DNA from: Myroides sp. NP-2
GTDB taxonomy: Bacteria > Bacteroidota > Bacteroidia > Flavobacteriales > Flavobacteriaceae
Direction: 5' to 3'
NCBI RefSeq assembly: GCF_014145665.1
Contig: NZ_JACHTD010000006.1
Location: forward strand, 62,001 to 126,000
DNA: 64,000 bases
The notes under the pieces are model-generated. The model searched no databases. It saw only the letters and a list, made by a program, of their open reading frames with translations, and was not told where the DNA came from. Positions 37,450 to 46,483 of the stretch are shown here, in pieces (the stretch's first letter is position 1; every line of letters begins with the position of its first letter). The translations under genes and the position numbers were made by a program.

Positions 37450-37498
37450 ATACCTTAAAAAGGACAAAGCCTTTTTGTGCTTTCAGTACTATTACTGT

Positions 37499-39019
37499 TT
37501 AGTAGCTTTCGTTTTGGTCAATTTTACTCGCATTGATCTCATTACGAGGAATAGGGAACGCCAGTTTAGGTGAACCATATAGCATTCCTTCTTTTGATTG
37601 TGGCGTACTTGCTAAGTTTTCTTTGTTTCTCATTTGATCCTCAAAGCGGAATCCTTCGAAAATAAGTTCCTTACGTCTTTCCGTTAACACAGTCGCTAAC
37701 GTAAGTTTATCGTACTTCGCTACTGGTTTATCGTCATAGCGCTCTGCCGCAATTTTATTCAATAGATTTAGCGCTGCACCTTCTTCTGTTTTTGATCGCA
37801 CTGCTGCTTCAATGAAATTAAATGCCAACTCTTCATAACGCATTACCTTAATATTCGAACTAATTTTCGTGTATTTACCAAAGTTGCGGTAGTACTCGAA
37901 CGAATAGCGAATTGCAGGATCCACAACAACTGTACCATCCAATTCTTTCTCCGTTAGTTTGACGAATTTATTTGGTCCAACTTTTTTGTAGTTTCCTTTA
38001 TCATTTTGGGTCAGGTTATTGTACCCTTGCATTTCAACAGAAGAGCGAATATCGGTTTGATCTTCGAATAGATCTTGTAAGTTCTCCTCTAATCCAACTA
38101 CGTCTCCGTATCCTCTATACGCATAGATATTATACAAAGAGTTGTTTCCTAAATTATTGACGTTGTCTTGTGCTAATTCGAATACTGAATTACTTTGAGG
38201 TTCTTCAGCGCTAAATGAAGCCACATAAGCGCTCTGCTGAATAATTCCTCCTCCTAATTCCATTGCTTTTTGAGCACTTGTCAAGGCGATCGCATAATCA
38301 CTCTCTTGAAAAGCTCCAAAAAACAAGGCTACTCTAGATTTCACACCGTAAATAGCTTGTTGAGTGAAACGCTTTTTATTTGTCGCATTTTTATCGACTA
38401 ATGCCAAAGCATCATCTAAATCCTTATAGATGTTGTCGCGCACTTCACGTACAGATAAACGCTTGTAATTCTTTGCATCTAGCTCGCCAAATTGCTTGAT
38501 GTAAGGGATTCCCAATCCATCTAATCCACTGTCACCTACATATTGTTGACCGTAAAGACGCAACAAGTCGAAATGTGCTAAAGCGCGAATGGCCAAAGCT
38601 TCTGCTTTTCCTTGATTAATATCTTTCTCACTTCCCGTTTTAATGGTAGCGCCAATCGCTAAGTTTGCAGAACTAATAACCTCGTAAATTTTCTTCCACG
38701 TATCAGATGGATACGCATGTGTAGGCGTTAAATTATAGCTTGACACATTTTGAAAACGGTTTGAAAATCCCGCGGCTGCATAAGCGTTATCTCCACGTAC
38801 TTCGCTGTAAATAATGATATCACGGCCATAATAAGCAGCTTCTACCATTCTATAATAGGCGCCTGATACCGTTGCACGCAAATCCGTTACTGTCTCGATT
38901 GGTTTCGCTTCAATATCACGAGCTCCCTCTAGGGTAGCGTCTAAGCGATCATCTGAACAACTTGTTAATCCAGATGAAAGCAATGCTAGGGCTACAATTG
39001 AAAATAGTATCTTTTTCAT
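37499..39019 (-). CDS. SusD/RagB family outer-membrane lipoprotein (pair 3)
   Basis: A 506-residue SusD-type lipoprotein with the lipid cysteine at residue 21 (GLTSC). Family helices include WKKIYEVISSANLAIG (about 107-122), KAEALAIRALAHFDLLRLYG (about 137-156) and the C-terminal TERRKELIFEGFRFEDQMR. The same signature ERRKEL..EG.R is standard for the classical SusD family, unlike the SusD of pair 1. It starts 6 bases after its SusC. The ending with IPRNEINAS is the usual SusD C-terminus. Confidence 0.94.
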   Translation of the reverse strand: MKKILFSIVALALLSSGLTSCSDDRLDATLEGARDIEAKPIETVTDLRATVSGAYYRMVEAAYYGRDIIIYSEVRGDNAYAAAGFSNRFQNVSSYNLTPTHAYPSDTWKKIYEVISSANLAIGATIKTGSEKDINQGKAEALAIRALAHFDLLRLYGQQYVGDSGLDGLGIPYIKQFGELDAKNYKRLSVREVRDNIYKDLDDALALVDKNATNKKRFTQQAIYGVKSRVALFFGAFQESDYAIALTSAQKAMELGGGIIQQSAYVASFSAEEPQSNSVFELAQDNVNNLGNNSLYNIYAYRGYGDVVGLEENLQDLFEDQTDIRSSVEMQGYNNLTQNDKGNYKKVGPNKFVKLTEKELDGTVVVDPAIRYSFEYYRNFGKYTKISSNIKVMRYEELAFNFIEAAVRSKTEEGAALNLLNKIAAERYDDKPVAKYDKLTLATVLTERRKELIFEGFRFEDQMRNKENLASTPQSKEGMLYGSPKLAFPIPRNEINASKIDQNESY

Positions 39020-39025
39020 ATCTTT

Positions 39026-42000
39026 TTAAAACTTAACATTAACAGAGAATACAATTGATTTAACCGGTGGAGTTGCAAGGTTTACATAACCTGAAGCATC
39101 TACTTCTGGATCGTAGTTCAACCCTTTATCCTTAACCCAAGTCCACAAATTTGTACCGATTACAGAAAGCGTTAATCCGTCTACTTTCAGTGCTCTTGTG
39201 ATTTCTGAGTTAAAGTTATACCCTAAGCTAACGTTTCTCAATCGGATATAATCTCCATCGTATAAAAATCGCGTGGATGGACTAGTATAATTAGCATTTC
39301 CTCCTGTTGCTTCATATTGAACAATTGGCACATTAGTGATATCCCCAGGCTTTTGCCATCTATCCATTACATCTGAAGATGCATTAGATGAGATCAATGC
39401 ACTTGTTGTTCCAGCTGTTTTAAATGCATATTGTTCATACACTTTGTGACCTCCAGCAAAAGTAAACATTCCGTCTAAGAAGAATCCTTTGTAATCTACG
39501 TGTAGATTTGCTCCTCCCGTAAACTTAGGCAGTGCACTTGCTCCTTGGAATCTAGCTTCTGCATCACCGTATTTCGATGTTTTCTCATTATTAGCATCAT
39601 ACCACATTGGTTGCCCTGTTTGAGAATCAACTCCTGCCCATGTCGGCATATACCACTCTGCAACTGAATGTCCTTTTACATCGGCAGTATACGATTTAAA
39701 ATCTTTTATTTCAACCCCATCAAAAACAGGCATTTCAGTAATTCTATTGCGTACCGTACCAAAGTTTGCTCCAACTGAAATGTTAAAATCTTTTGAACGA
39801 ACGATATCTGCGTTTACCTCTAGCTCAATACCACGGTTATTCATCGCTCCCATATTCATCATTTGAGAATCGAAACCAGACATTTTAGATAGTGTTCTCT
39901 TGTAAAGTAAATCACTTGTTTTACTTTCGAAATAAGTAGCACCTAAAGTAAAGCGATCGTCAAACATTCCCAACATAAATCCGAAATCCATCTTTTGTTG
40001 TTTTTCCCATCCAATTGGTCCACCAATTTGCACTGGGATCAAAGCTGCCTCACCATCATAAGAAACAACATCTACTTGACGCACATATTGATTCGGATTA
40101 ATTTGTGAGTTACCATTTGTACCGTATGAACCTCTAAATCGCATAGTAGAAATTGTAGATTGATTCGCCATCCAATTTTCTAAGTGCATATTCCAAGCTC
40201 CTCCTACAGAATAGAAGTATCCAATGCGATCAGTAAATTTAGAAGAACCTTCGCGTCTACCTGTTACGTCTACTAAGAATCTATTTTGATAGTTATAGTT
40301 GATAATCCCTACATATCCTAAGTTTGCATCATCCAAAAAGGCATAGTTAGCATCTTTATTCGCAGCTGCTGCAGCTAGGGAATTAAACCCATCCAAAAGA
40401 ACTTGTCCTGATCCTTCTAAGAAACGGCGTTTTGATTTTTGATACTCCATCAACACTTTTGCGTTGAACTGGTGGTTATCTCCTAAATAGAATTTGTAAT
40501 CCAATCCATTTTGCGCCACGTAATTGAAGTTATTACGAACCGCTTTTCCAGCCGTACCACCGTAGTTTTTACCATCTCCGTGTACTGCATTTCTAGTTTC
40601 AGAATAATCCGCTAACGTATAGTCAACAGCCATAGACGAAGTGAATTTCAAGTCGTCTGTAATTGCATAGCTAATAGAGTTAGAGTTAATTACACGTGTT
40701 ACATCGTTTAACGTTTGATTGTGTTTGGTCGTATACACCACATTGTGATAACCTGAATTTGGCAAATAGTAAGATCCATCAGCATTGTACAATGGATTCC
40801 AAGGATTCATCACCAATCGAGTATAGTTCGGATTAGAGAAGTAAGCGCCTCCTTCAGAAATACCATTTTGCTTGGTATTTGTTACTTTAATACTCGTATT
40901 AAATTCAACTTTATCCGTGATTTTTTGCATGAAACTCAACGATGCTCCAATACGTCTAAAGTCAGATCCAATTACTGTACTCTCGATTTTATCATGTGAA
41001 AGGGAAGCGTAGAAGTTGTGACGTTCACTACCTCCTGTTGCAGAGAAGTTGATACTTGTTAGAGGAGCATCTGCATTTTTCACATACTCACTCCAGTCAT
41101 TATCAGGACGACCAGCAGCCACCCAATTTCCGTAGTTACCAGATTTTGAGTAATTCGCTAAAGCATAAGCACCTGCCTCCTCACGTGTGAACACAGCTCC
41201 TTTTTCTCCAAAAGTATTATACAATCCGTCTAAAAAGATTTCTTCTTTTTGATTAGACGACAATAAACGCGGTCCGCGCACTGCGTTATTTTGGAAACCT
41301 ACGCGCGTGCTAAAATTGAACTTAGTCGCCCCTGATTTACCGCGTTTAGTTGTAATTAAAATTACACCATTAGTACCACGCGCACCGTATACAGCTGTTG
41401 CACCAGCATCTTTCAACACAGTCATCGATTCGATATCAGCAGGGTTGATTGTCGCCAATAAAGACAACGAGGTCGAAGGTGAATCAGTCCCTTGATTTCC
41501 TCCAGAGAAATCACCATCGTACATTGGAATACCATCAATAACATATAAAGGCTCATTTGTAGCCGTCATCGAGTTACGTCCGCGAATACGGATATTTTGT
41601 TTTGCTCCAGGTGAACCAGATGAAGCTGACATCTGTAAACCAGCTACACGCCCCTGTAACGCTTGGTCTGCAGAAGCCATTGGTGTCGCAGCTACTGCTT
41701 CTCCTTTAATTGCCACAGCATTTCCCGTTACTTGATTCTTTGTTTTAACCTGTCCATAAGCCAAAACAATAACCTCTTCTAACATATCTTCTACTGCTTT
41801 CATCGTTACATTATAAGTGGTAGCCGCACCTACTTTATATGTAACATCTTTTAAACCGATAAAAGAAAACGAAACAACATCTCCTTCTTTTACTTTGATA
41901 GCATAATTTCCATCTAAATCGGTTTGTGTGCCCATTGTTGTGCCTTGAATCACAACTGTCGCCCCAGGCAAAGGAAATCCTTCTTCAGAAACCACACCGG

Positions 42001-42082
42001 TAAGTGTCTTTTCTTGAGCGAATGAAATTTGCACAAATAGAACCATAAATAGCCCTATTGTCCATTTTAGCTTTGATCTCAT
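39026..42082 (-). CDS. SusC/RagA family TonB-linked outer-membrane transporter (pair 3)
   Basis: A 1018-residue SusC-type channel. Signal peptide (1-22, ending ISFAQ), carboxypeptidase-regulatory-like domain (about 25-95), TonB-box-like EEVIVLAYGQVKTKNQ (about 102-117), and plug with SMTVLKDAGATAVYGARGTNG. The barrel ends SIVFSVNVKF. About 60 residues shorter than the pair 2 SusC, with differences concentrated in the barrel loops, so the substrates probably differ. The N-terminal domain and the leader are shared with pair 2. It heads its own two-gene operon. Confidence 0.95.
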   Translation of the reverse strand: MRSKLKWTIGLFMVLFVQISFAQEKTLTGVVSEEGFPLPGATVVIQGTTMGTQTDLDGNYAIKVKEGDVVSFSFIGLKDVTYKVGAATTYNVTMKAVEDMLEEVIVLAYGQVKTKNQVTGNAVAIKGEAVAATPMASADQALQGRVAGLQMSASSGSPGAKQNIRIRGRNSMTATNEPLYVIDGIPMYDGDFSGGNQGTDSPSTSLSLLATINPADIESMTVLKDAGATAVYGARGTNGVILITTKRGKSGATKFNFSTRVGFQNNAVRGPRLLSSNQKEEIFLDGLYNTFGEKGAVFTREEAGAYALANYSKSGNYGNWVAAGRPDNDWSEYVKNADAPLTSINFSATGGSERHNFYASLSHDKIESTVIGSDFRRIGASLSFMQKITDKVEFNTSIKVTNTKQNGISEGGAYFSNPNYTRLVMNPWNPLYNADGSYYLPNSGYHNVVYTTKHNQTLNDVTRVINSNSISYAITDDLKFTSSMAVDYTLADYSETRNAVHGDGKNYGGTAGKAVRNNFNYVAQNGLDYKFYLGDNHQFNAKVLMEYQKSKRRFLEGSGQVLLDGFNSLAAAAANKDANYAFLDDANLGYVGIINYNYQNRFLVDVTGRREGSSKFTDRIGYFYSVGGAWNMHLENWMANQSTISTMRFRGSYGTNGNSQINPNQYVRQVDVVSYDGEAALIPVQIGGPIGWEKQQKMDFGFMLGMFDDRFTLGATYFESKTSDLLYKRTLSKMSGFDSQMMNMGAMNNRGIELEVNADIVRSKDFNISVGANFGTVRNRITEMPVFDGVEIKDFKSYTADVKGHSVAEWYMPTWAGVDSQTGQPMWYDANNEKTSKYGDAEARFQGASALPKFTGGANLHVDYKGFFLDGMFTFAGGHKVYEQYAFKTAGTTSALISSNASSDVMDRWQKPGDITNVPIVQYEATGGNANYTSPSTRFLYDGDYIRLRNVSLGYNFNSEITRALKVDGLTLSVIGTNLWTWVKDKGLNYDPEVDASGYVNLATPPVKSIVFSVNVKF

Positions 42083-42107
42083 TACTTAAATTGAATTAGT
42101 TAGTTCG

Positions 42108-42115
42108 CAAACATA
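42108..42115 (-). promoter_or_regulatory. Putative -7 box of SusC pair 3 (TATGTTTG)
   Basis: An exact TAnnTTTG match 25 bases before the ATG, followed by AACTAACTAATTCAATTT, nearly the same leader as that of pair 2. Confidence 0.5.
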
Positions 42116-42323
42116 AAAAACTAAACTAAAAACTAGTTAACTTTCGTCATCATTAACGAGAAACAAATCATTTAAATACTAATAAATAGAAACATAATCA
42201 AAGAAATTGTACAAAAAACAACAAATCAATTACAAAACATACTAAATAAACAAGTAATACCTAGCCTTGTTCTTATTAAAAAACTTAACAAAAACTTATT
42301 CAAATTCTAACATTTAACAGATC

Positions 42324-42345
42324 AAAAACTGCGTTCAAACGCAGT
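42324..42345 (-). terminator. Orphan terminator-like hairpin
   Basis: ACTGCGT and ACGCAGT pair around TTGA, followed by TTTTTG on the minus strand. No minus-strand gene ends upstream of it; rnhB is on the plus strand. It may end a small RNA starting in the 42346-42528 region or be accidental. Confidence 0.4.
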
Positions 42346-42501
42346 AAAAACGGCAACAAACTAAGGATCAACCCTTAACCTTATCTAGAGTGATATTTAG
42401 CTTTTTTTTTCTTATTGTTAAAATATGCGTTATTATACTTTCGTTAATGGATTTAGTGGTAAATAATACCTAATCCTCCTATAAGTTGACGTGTAGAATC
42501 T

Positions 42502-42509
42502 TACCTTTG
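42502..42509 (+). promoter_or_regulatory. rnhB: Putative -7 box of rnhB (TACCTTTG)
   Basis: An exact TAnnTTTG match 19 bases before the rnhB ATG. A TTGAC is 13 nt upstream, closer than the usual 17-23 nt. Confidence 0.5.
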
Positions 42510-42528
42510 TTTTCTATTATATTCACTT

Positions 42529-43128
42529 ATGTTACTACATCACTTTTCAGAAGCGCTATATGAAGCAGGAACAGATGAAGCTGGCAGGGGCTGTATCGCT
42601 GGACCAGTAACTGCGGCGGCTGTTATTTTGCCCCCTGATTTTTCAAATGAAATCTTAAACGACTCTAAGCAGCTGTCTGCCAAGAACCGATACGCATTGC
42701 GCACACTCATAGAAGAACAAGCCCTGAGTTATGGGGTCACTCATTTACACGAGGATGTGATTGAAGAATTAAACATTTTACACGCTGCGATAAAAGCCAT
42801 GCATGAAAGTGTATACCAACTCAATCCTTTTCCTGATTTCTTACTGGTAGACGGCAATAAGTTCACTCCTATTCCCGATCTTCCCCACCAATGTATTGTA
42901 AAAGGAGATGCGAAATACTTAAGTTTAGCCGCCGCTTCAGTCTTGGCAAAAACCTATCGCGATGACTATATGGACCGCATACACGAAGAGTTCCCTATGT
43001 ATAATTGGAAGAAAAACAAAGGATATCCCACCCAAGAGCACCGAGCCGCCATTTTGGAGTACGGTCCTTGTAAATATCACCGCAAGTCATTTAAACTTTT
43101 ACCTGATCAATTAAAGTTAGATTTATAA
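42529..43128 (+). CDS. rnhB: Ribonuclease HII
   Basis: RNase HII, 199 residues, which cuts the RNA strand of RNA/DNA hybrids and removes single ribonucleotides from DNA. The catalytic start motif [14 protein letters not shown] holds D16 and E17; the next acidic residue is in LLVDGNKF (about 104-111) and the last near DDYMD (about 141-145). The C-terminal KGYPTQEH motif is typical. It has its own promoter-like box and ends at a bidirectional terminator convergent with hemL. Confidence 0.96.
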   Translation: MLLHHFSEALYEAGTDEAGRGCIAGPVTAAAVILPPDFSNEILNDSKQLSAKNRYALRTLIEEQALSYGVTHLHEDVIEELNILHAAIKAMHESVYQLNPFPDFLLVDGNKFTPIPDLPHQCIVKGDAKYLSLAAASVLAKTYRDDYMDRIHEEFPMYNWKKNKGYPTQEHRAAILEYGPCKYHRKSFKLLPDQLKLDL

Positions 43129-43130
43129 AA

Positions 43131-43163
43131 AAAAGCTCTTTTGTCATAGACAAAAGAGCTTTT
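43131..43163. terminator. Bidirectional terminator, rnhB/hemL
   Basis: A 15-bp perfect stem AAAAGCTCTTTTGTC/GACAAAAGAGCTTTT with a 3-base loop, flanked by A and T runs, between the convergent genes. Confidence 0.92.
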
Positions 43164-43188
43164 CTTATTCGTTATTGGGGTTTAGCGC

Positions 43189-44469
43189 TTATGCAAACAC
43201 CTTGTCAACCGCCTGAATCGTAAAATCTAAATCTTCATACGTCAACGCATCCGTAATAAACCAAGTCTCATACGAAGAGGGAGCAATATACACTCCTTCT
43301 TTCAACAAGCCGTGAAAGAATGTTTTAAACGTATCATTATTTCCATATCCTGCCGTTTCAAAATCCACCACTTCGCGCTCATCAAAAAACACAGAAATCA
43401 TAGAACCAACGCGGTTGATTGTATATTTTATTTGTTTTGCCTCTAGCACAGCTCGAATGCCTTTCTCCAAGTAGGCTGTTTTTTCTTCTAGGCGTTTGAA
43501 CACAGTTACATCGCTATTAATCGCTTGCAACATTGCCAACCCTGCCGCCATAGCCAATGGGTTTCCGGACAAGGTTCCCGCTTGATAAACAGGTCCAACA
43601 GGAGCTAAATAATCCATTACTTTGGCAGAACCAGCGAAAGCTCCAACAGGAAGGCCTCCACCTATTACTTTTCCAAAAGTGACTAAATCTGCGCGTACAC
43701 CAAATAATTCTTGTGCACCACCGCGTGCAAGGCGGAATCCCGTCATCACTTCGTCGAAAATCAACAATGCGCCATGGTCGTCACACAACTGACGCAATCC
43801 TGCTAGGAATCCCTCTTTCGGAGGAACACACCCCATATTACCCGCAACAGGCTCAATGATGATCGCTGCGATTTCGCCTTTATTTGCTTCAAAGATCGAC
43901 GCTACATTAGCTAAGTCATTGTAAGTTGCCAATAATGTATCTTTTGCTGTTCCTTGTGTAACTCCAGGGCTATTTGGTGAACCAAACGTAACCGCTCCAC
44001 TTCCAGCCTGTATCAAAAAAGAATCAGAATGTCCGTGATAACATCCTTTGAACTTAATAATTTTCTCACGTCCTGTATAGCCACGGGCAAGTCGAATCGC
44101 ACTCATACAAGCCTCTGTACCCGAATTCACAAAGCGGATTTTATCAATATGAGGTACCATAGATACCGCTAATTCCGCTATTTCCGTTTCTATTTCTGTT
44201 GGCATCCCAAATGAAGTACCCTTCTTCGCTTTTTCAATTACTGCTTCCACTACAGGTGGATAAGCATGCCCCAACAACATAGGACCCCAAGAATTGATAT
44301 AATCCACTAAGCGATTCCCGTCAACATCATACAAATAAGCTCCCTTTGCTTCTTTGACAAAAATAGGCGTTCCTCCTACTGACTTAAATGCGCGTACTGG
44401 AGAGTTTACTCCTCCAGGAATAACTTTCTCAGCTTCGGCAAAAAGCTGACTACTTCTTTGATATAACAT
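43189..44469 (-). CDS. hemL: Glutamate-1-semialdehyde 2,1-aminomutase
   Basis: HemL, 426 residues, a PLP enzyme making 5-aminolevulinate for heme in the C5 pathway. Typical motifs are [11 protein letters not shown] near 18-28, [21 protein letters not shown] (about 113-133), CYHGHSD, the DEVMTGFR aspartate region (about 240-247) and the PLP lysine in [13 protein letters not shown] near residue 266. The length matches the family. It is the last gene of a three-gene minus-strand operon after a LysM glucosaminidase (6 bases) and a deaminase-like gene. That pairing has no evident metabolic logic. Confidence 0.96.
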   Translation of the reverse strand: MLYQRSSQLFAEAEKVIPGGVNSPVRAFKSVGGTPIFVKEAKGAYLYDVDGNRLVDYINSWGPMLLGHAYPPVVEAVIEKAKKGTSFGMPTEIETEIAELAVSMVPHIDKIRFVNSGTEACMSAIRLARGYTGREKIIKFKGCYHGHSDSFLIQAGSGAVTFGSPNSPGVTQGTAKDTLLATYNDLANVASIFEANKGEIAAIIIEPVAGNMGCVPPKEGFLAGLRQLCDDHGALLIFDEVMTGFRLARGGAQELFGVRADLVTFGKVIGGGLPVGAFAGSAKVMDYLAPVGPVYQAGTLSGNPLAMAAGLAMLQAINSDVTVFKRLEEKTAYLEKGIRAVLEAKQIKYTINRVGSMISVFFDEREVVDFETAGYGNNDTFKTFFHGLLKEGVYIAPSSYETWFITDALTYEDLDFTIQAVDKVFA

Positions 44470-44475
44470 GGTGTT

Positions 44476-45375
44476 TTATAATTTTAAGCGTTGACCAATC
44501 GATAGATTAGTTCCATTAAGATTATTTGTCTTCTGTAACTTTGCTACAGTTGTATTGTATTTTTTAGATATAGAATACAGCGTATCTCCTTTTTGAACCG
44601 TATGGGTTTTGGAGGAAGCTACGCGGGTTTCTGATTGTTTAGTATCTATTTCCTTTTTTACTTTAGCTGGTTTGTCCCCGAGTACTTCGCGGTCATATTG
44701 ATCCAGAGAATAGCGTTCTATTAAACTAATCAATTTGAATGCATATTTAGGATCCGTAGCATATCCAGCCTTTTTGAGTCCATGCGCCCATCCTTCATAG
44801 TCGTCTTTATCCAAAGAAAACAAGTCGTTATAACGACTACGAGAAACTAAAAATTGGGAGTGATCGCGATAGGATTCTTCCGGTCGATCATACTTTCTAA
44901 AACACTCATCGGGAGCATCATCTGTATGACGAACTGAGGGTCCGTCCCATTCTTTATGACATTTAATCCCAAAGTGATTATTGGCATTCCTACTCAGCGT
45001 CCCCTGACCAGAACCCGATTCTAACACGCCTTGTGCCAAAGTGATACTAGCAGGAATTCCGAATTGACTCATATTGTCTTTCGCTATATCCTTATACAGT
45101 AGAATATAATCTTGTATCATATCCGTTGTCACAGCAACACGGGAAGTAGCCTCTAAGGTTTCGCTAGATTTTGCGGCGACTCTCTTTTCTTTTTCTTTCT
45201 TGGTTTCCTCGTGCACGCGACGTTGCTCTTCTACTTGGCGCTGTTGTGCTCTGTACTTCTCTTTTGAGACTAATTCGCTTGTCTTGTTCTTCTTGCCCGT
45301 TAGTTTGGAATTTTTCTTCACCCCACAACTTACAAGTGTAAGCAGGCAAAACATTAAAAGGATTTTTTTACTCAT
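44476..45375 (-). CDS. Lipoprotein glucosaminidase with LysM domain
   Basis: A 299-residue cell-wall hydrolase. The lipobox LVSC gives lipid cysteine 17. A Lys/Glu-rich linker (about 20-75) leads to a FlgJ/mannosyl-glycoprotein endo-beta-N-acetylglucosaminidase domain (about 80-225) with ITLAQGVLESGSGQG (catalytic Glu in VLESG), NNHFGIKCH and KAGYATDPKYAFKLI. One LysM peptidoglycan-binding domain closes the protein (about 253-298, HTVQKGDTLYSISKKYN). It should cut glycan strands in the periplasm. It lies 7 bases downstream of the deaminase-like gene and 6 bases upstream of hemL. Confidence 0.92.
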   Translation of the reverse strand: MSKKILLMFCLLTLVSCGVKKNSKLTGKKNKTSELVSKEKYRAQQRQVEEQRRVHEETKKEKEKRVAAKSSETLEATSRVAVTTDMIQDYILLYKDIAKDNMSQFGIPASITLAQGVLESGSGQGTLSRNANNHFGIKCHKEWDGPSVRHTDDAPDECFRKYDRPEESYRDHSQFLVSRSRYNDLFSLDKDDYEGWAHGLKKAGYATDPKYAFKLISLIERYSLDQYDREVLGDKPAKVKKEIDTKQSETRVASSKTHTVQKGDTLYSISKKYNTTVAKLQKTNNLNGTNLSIGQRLKL

Positions 45376-45382
45376 ATACTAG

Positions 45383-46270
45383 CTACTTTATTTTTTCATT
45401 CCAACCTTGTAAACCTCCAGTGTGAATAGCGAGAATCTTACTGTTTTTTGCGAACTGTTTGCGTTCAATTAAATCAAAGATACCAAAAAGTAGTTTACCT
45501 GTATAAATTGGATCTAAAAGAATTCCGGTATTTCGTTCAAATTCACTTATAAAATGCAAGAGATCGGCATTGTACTTCGCATATCCTCCGAAGTGATACG
45601 CTGAGACTAACGACCAATTGTCTTGCTGGGCGTACTGGGCAATTGCTTCCGTTAAGAAATCGCCTTTTAAGGCGGGAAATCCCATTACTTTTTGATGGGA
45701 CCAAGAGCGGTTAATAATACCTGCAATTGTACCACCTGTTCCCACAGCACAACAGATATGGGTGTATTGTTGATCTCCTTCTTGGAGAATCTCCTGTGTT
45801 CCCCGAACTGCTTCACTATTTGTTCCTCCTTCAGGAACCAAATAAAAATCGCCAAATTCGCGTTTTAAGTCAGCCAAAAAAGATTGGGATTCTTTTGTGC
45901 GATATGCAGTACGCGTCACAAATTTAAAACGCATACCATCCGCTGATGCTTTTTTAAGTGTTGGATTATCCAGATAAATACGTTCGATTTCTTCTCCGCG
46001 AATTACCCCTATGGTTTTGATCCCAAATAATCTTCCCGCTGCTGCAGTGGCAGCAATGTGATTGGAATAAGCACCGCCAAAAGTCAGCAATTGCTGACAA
46101 TCTGAAGCTAAGGCAGCTTGTATGTTGTACTTTAGCTTTCTAAACTTATTGCCTGAAATTTCAGGATGCAGAAGATCTTCTCTGCGTATAAAAAGTTCGA
46201 CCCCATCGGCAAATGGAAGTTCAACTTTAGTTGTTGGTACATCATCACAGGCAAAAATAGACAGCATCAT
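45383..46270 (-). CDS. 1-aminocyclopropane-1-carboxylate deaminase/D-cysteine desulfhydrase-like PLP enzyme
   Basis: A 295-residue PLP-dependent fold-type II enzyme. The PLP lysine is in the SGNKFRKLKYN motif (about 40-50). QLLTFGGAYSNHIAATAAAG (about 60-79) carries the catalytic Ser/Asn/His, and the phosphate-binding glycine loop is CAVGTGGTIAGII (about 173-185). Members act as D-cysteine desulfhydrases or ACC deaminases; bacterial members outside ACC-using plant associates are more often D-cysteine desulfhydrases, so the specificity is open. It is slightly short of the usual 310-340 residues. It heads the operon with the glucosaminidase and hemL. Confidence 0.85.
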   Translation of the reverse strand: MMLSIFACDDVPTTKVELPFADGVELFIRREDLLHPEISGNKFRKLKYNIQAALASDCQQLLTFGGAYSNHIAATAAAGRLFGIKTIGVIRGEEIERIYLDNPTLKKASADGMRFKFVTRTAYRTKESQSFLADLKREFGDFYLVPEGGTNSEAVRGTQEILQEGDQQYTHICCAVGTGGTIAGIINRSWSHQKVMGFPALKGDFLTEAIAQYAQQDNWSLVSAYHFGGYAKYNADLLHFISEFERNTGILLDPIYTGKLLFGIFDLIERKQFAKNSKILAIHTGGLQGWNEKIK

Positions 46271-46426
46271 AAATCAAATTTCGGGTTTTTTATGCTCCAT
46301 AGCTCAAGCGAAATCCGCATTTATTTGTACAAATATTAAAACAAATAATACAAGAGTTTTTAGTAACTTACCTACGGAAAAAATGAATCAAAAACGAAAG
46401 CTATACGCGTGGACAAAACTAGCTAA

Positions 46427-46434
46427 TAATTTTG
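46427..46434 (+). promoter_or_regulatory. hutU: Putative -7 box of hutU (TAATTTTG)
   Basis: An exact TAnnTTTG match 49 bases before the hutU ATG. No TTG at the usual spacing. Confidence 0.4.
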
Positions 46435-46483
46435 ATGTTTTGACTTAAAAAACACATAATAATTAATCAAAAAAACTCATACA

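Larger units (their letters stand above)
36872..37498. other. Intergenic region between the tandem SusCD pairs
   Basis: This 627-base stretch is the longest gene-free region. It contains the promoter of pair 2 at its left and the terminator of pair 3 at its right. In between it is very AT-rich with stops in all frames. I see no RNA gene, repeat or decayed gene that I can support. Confidence 0.5.
42083..42528. other. Divergent intergenic region, SusC pair 3/rnhB
   Basis: A 446-base AT-rich region. It holds the SusC -7 box, the rnhB promoter candidate, and a perfect small hairpin at 42328-42345 with a T run on the minus strand that does not follow any annotated gene. Confidence 0.5.
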
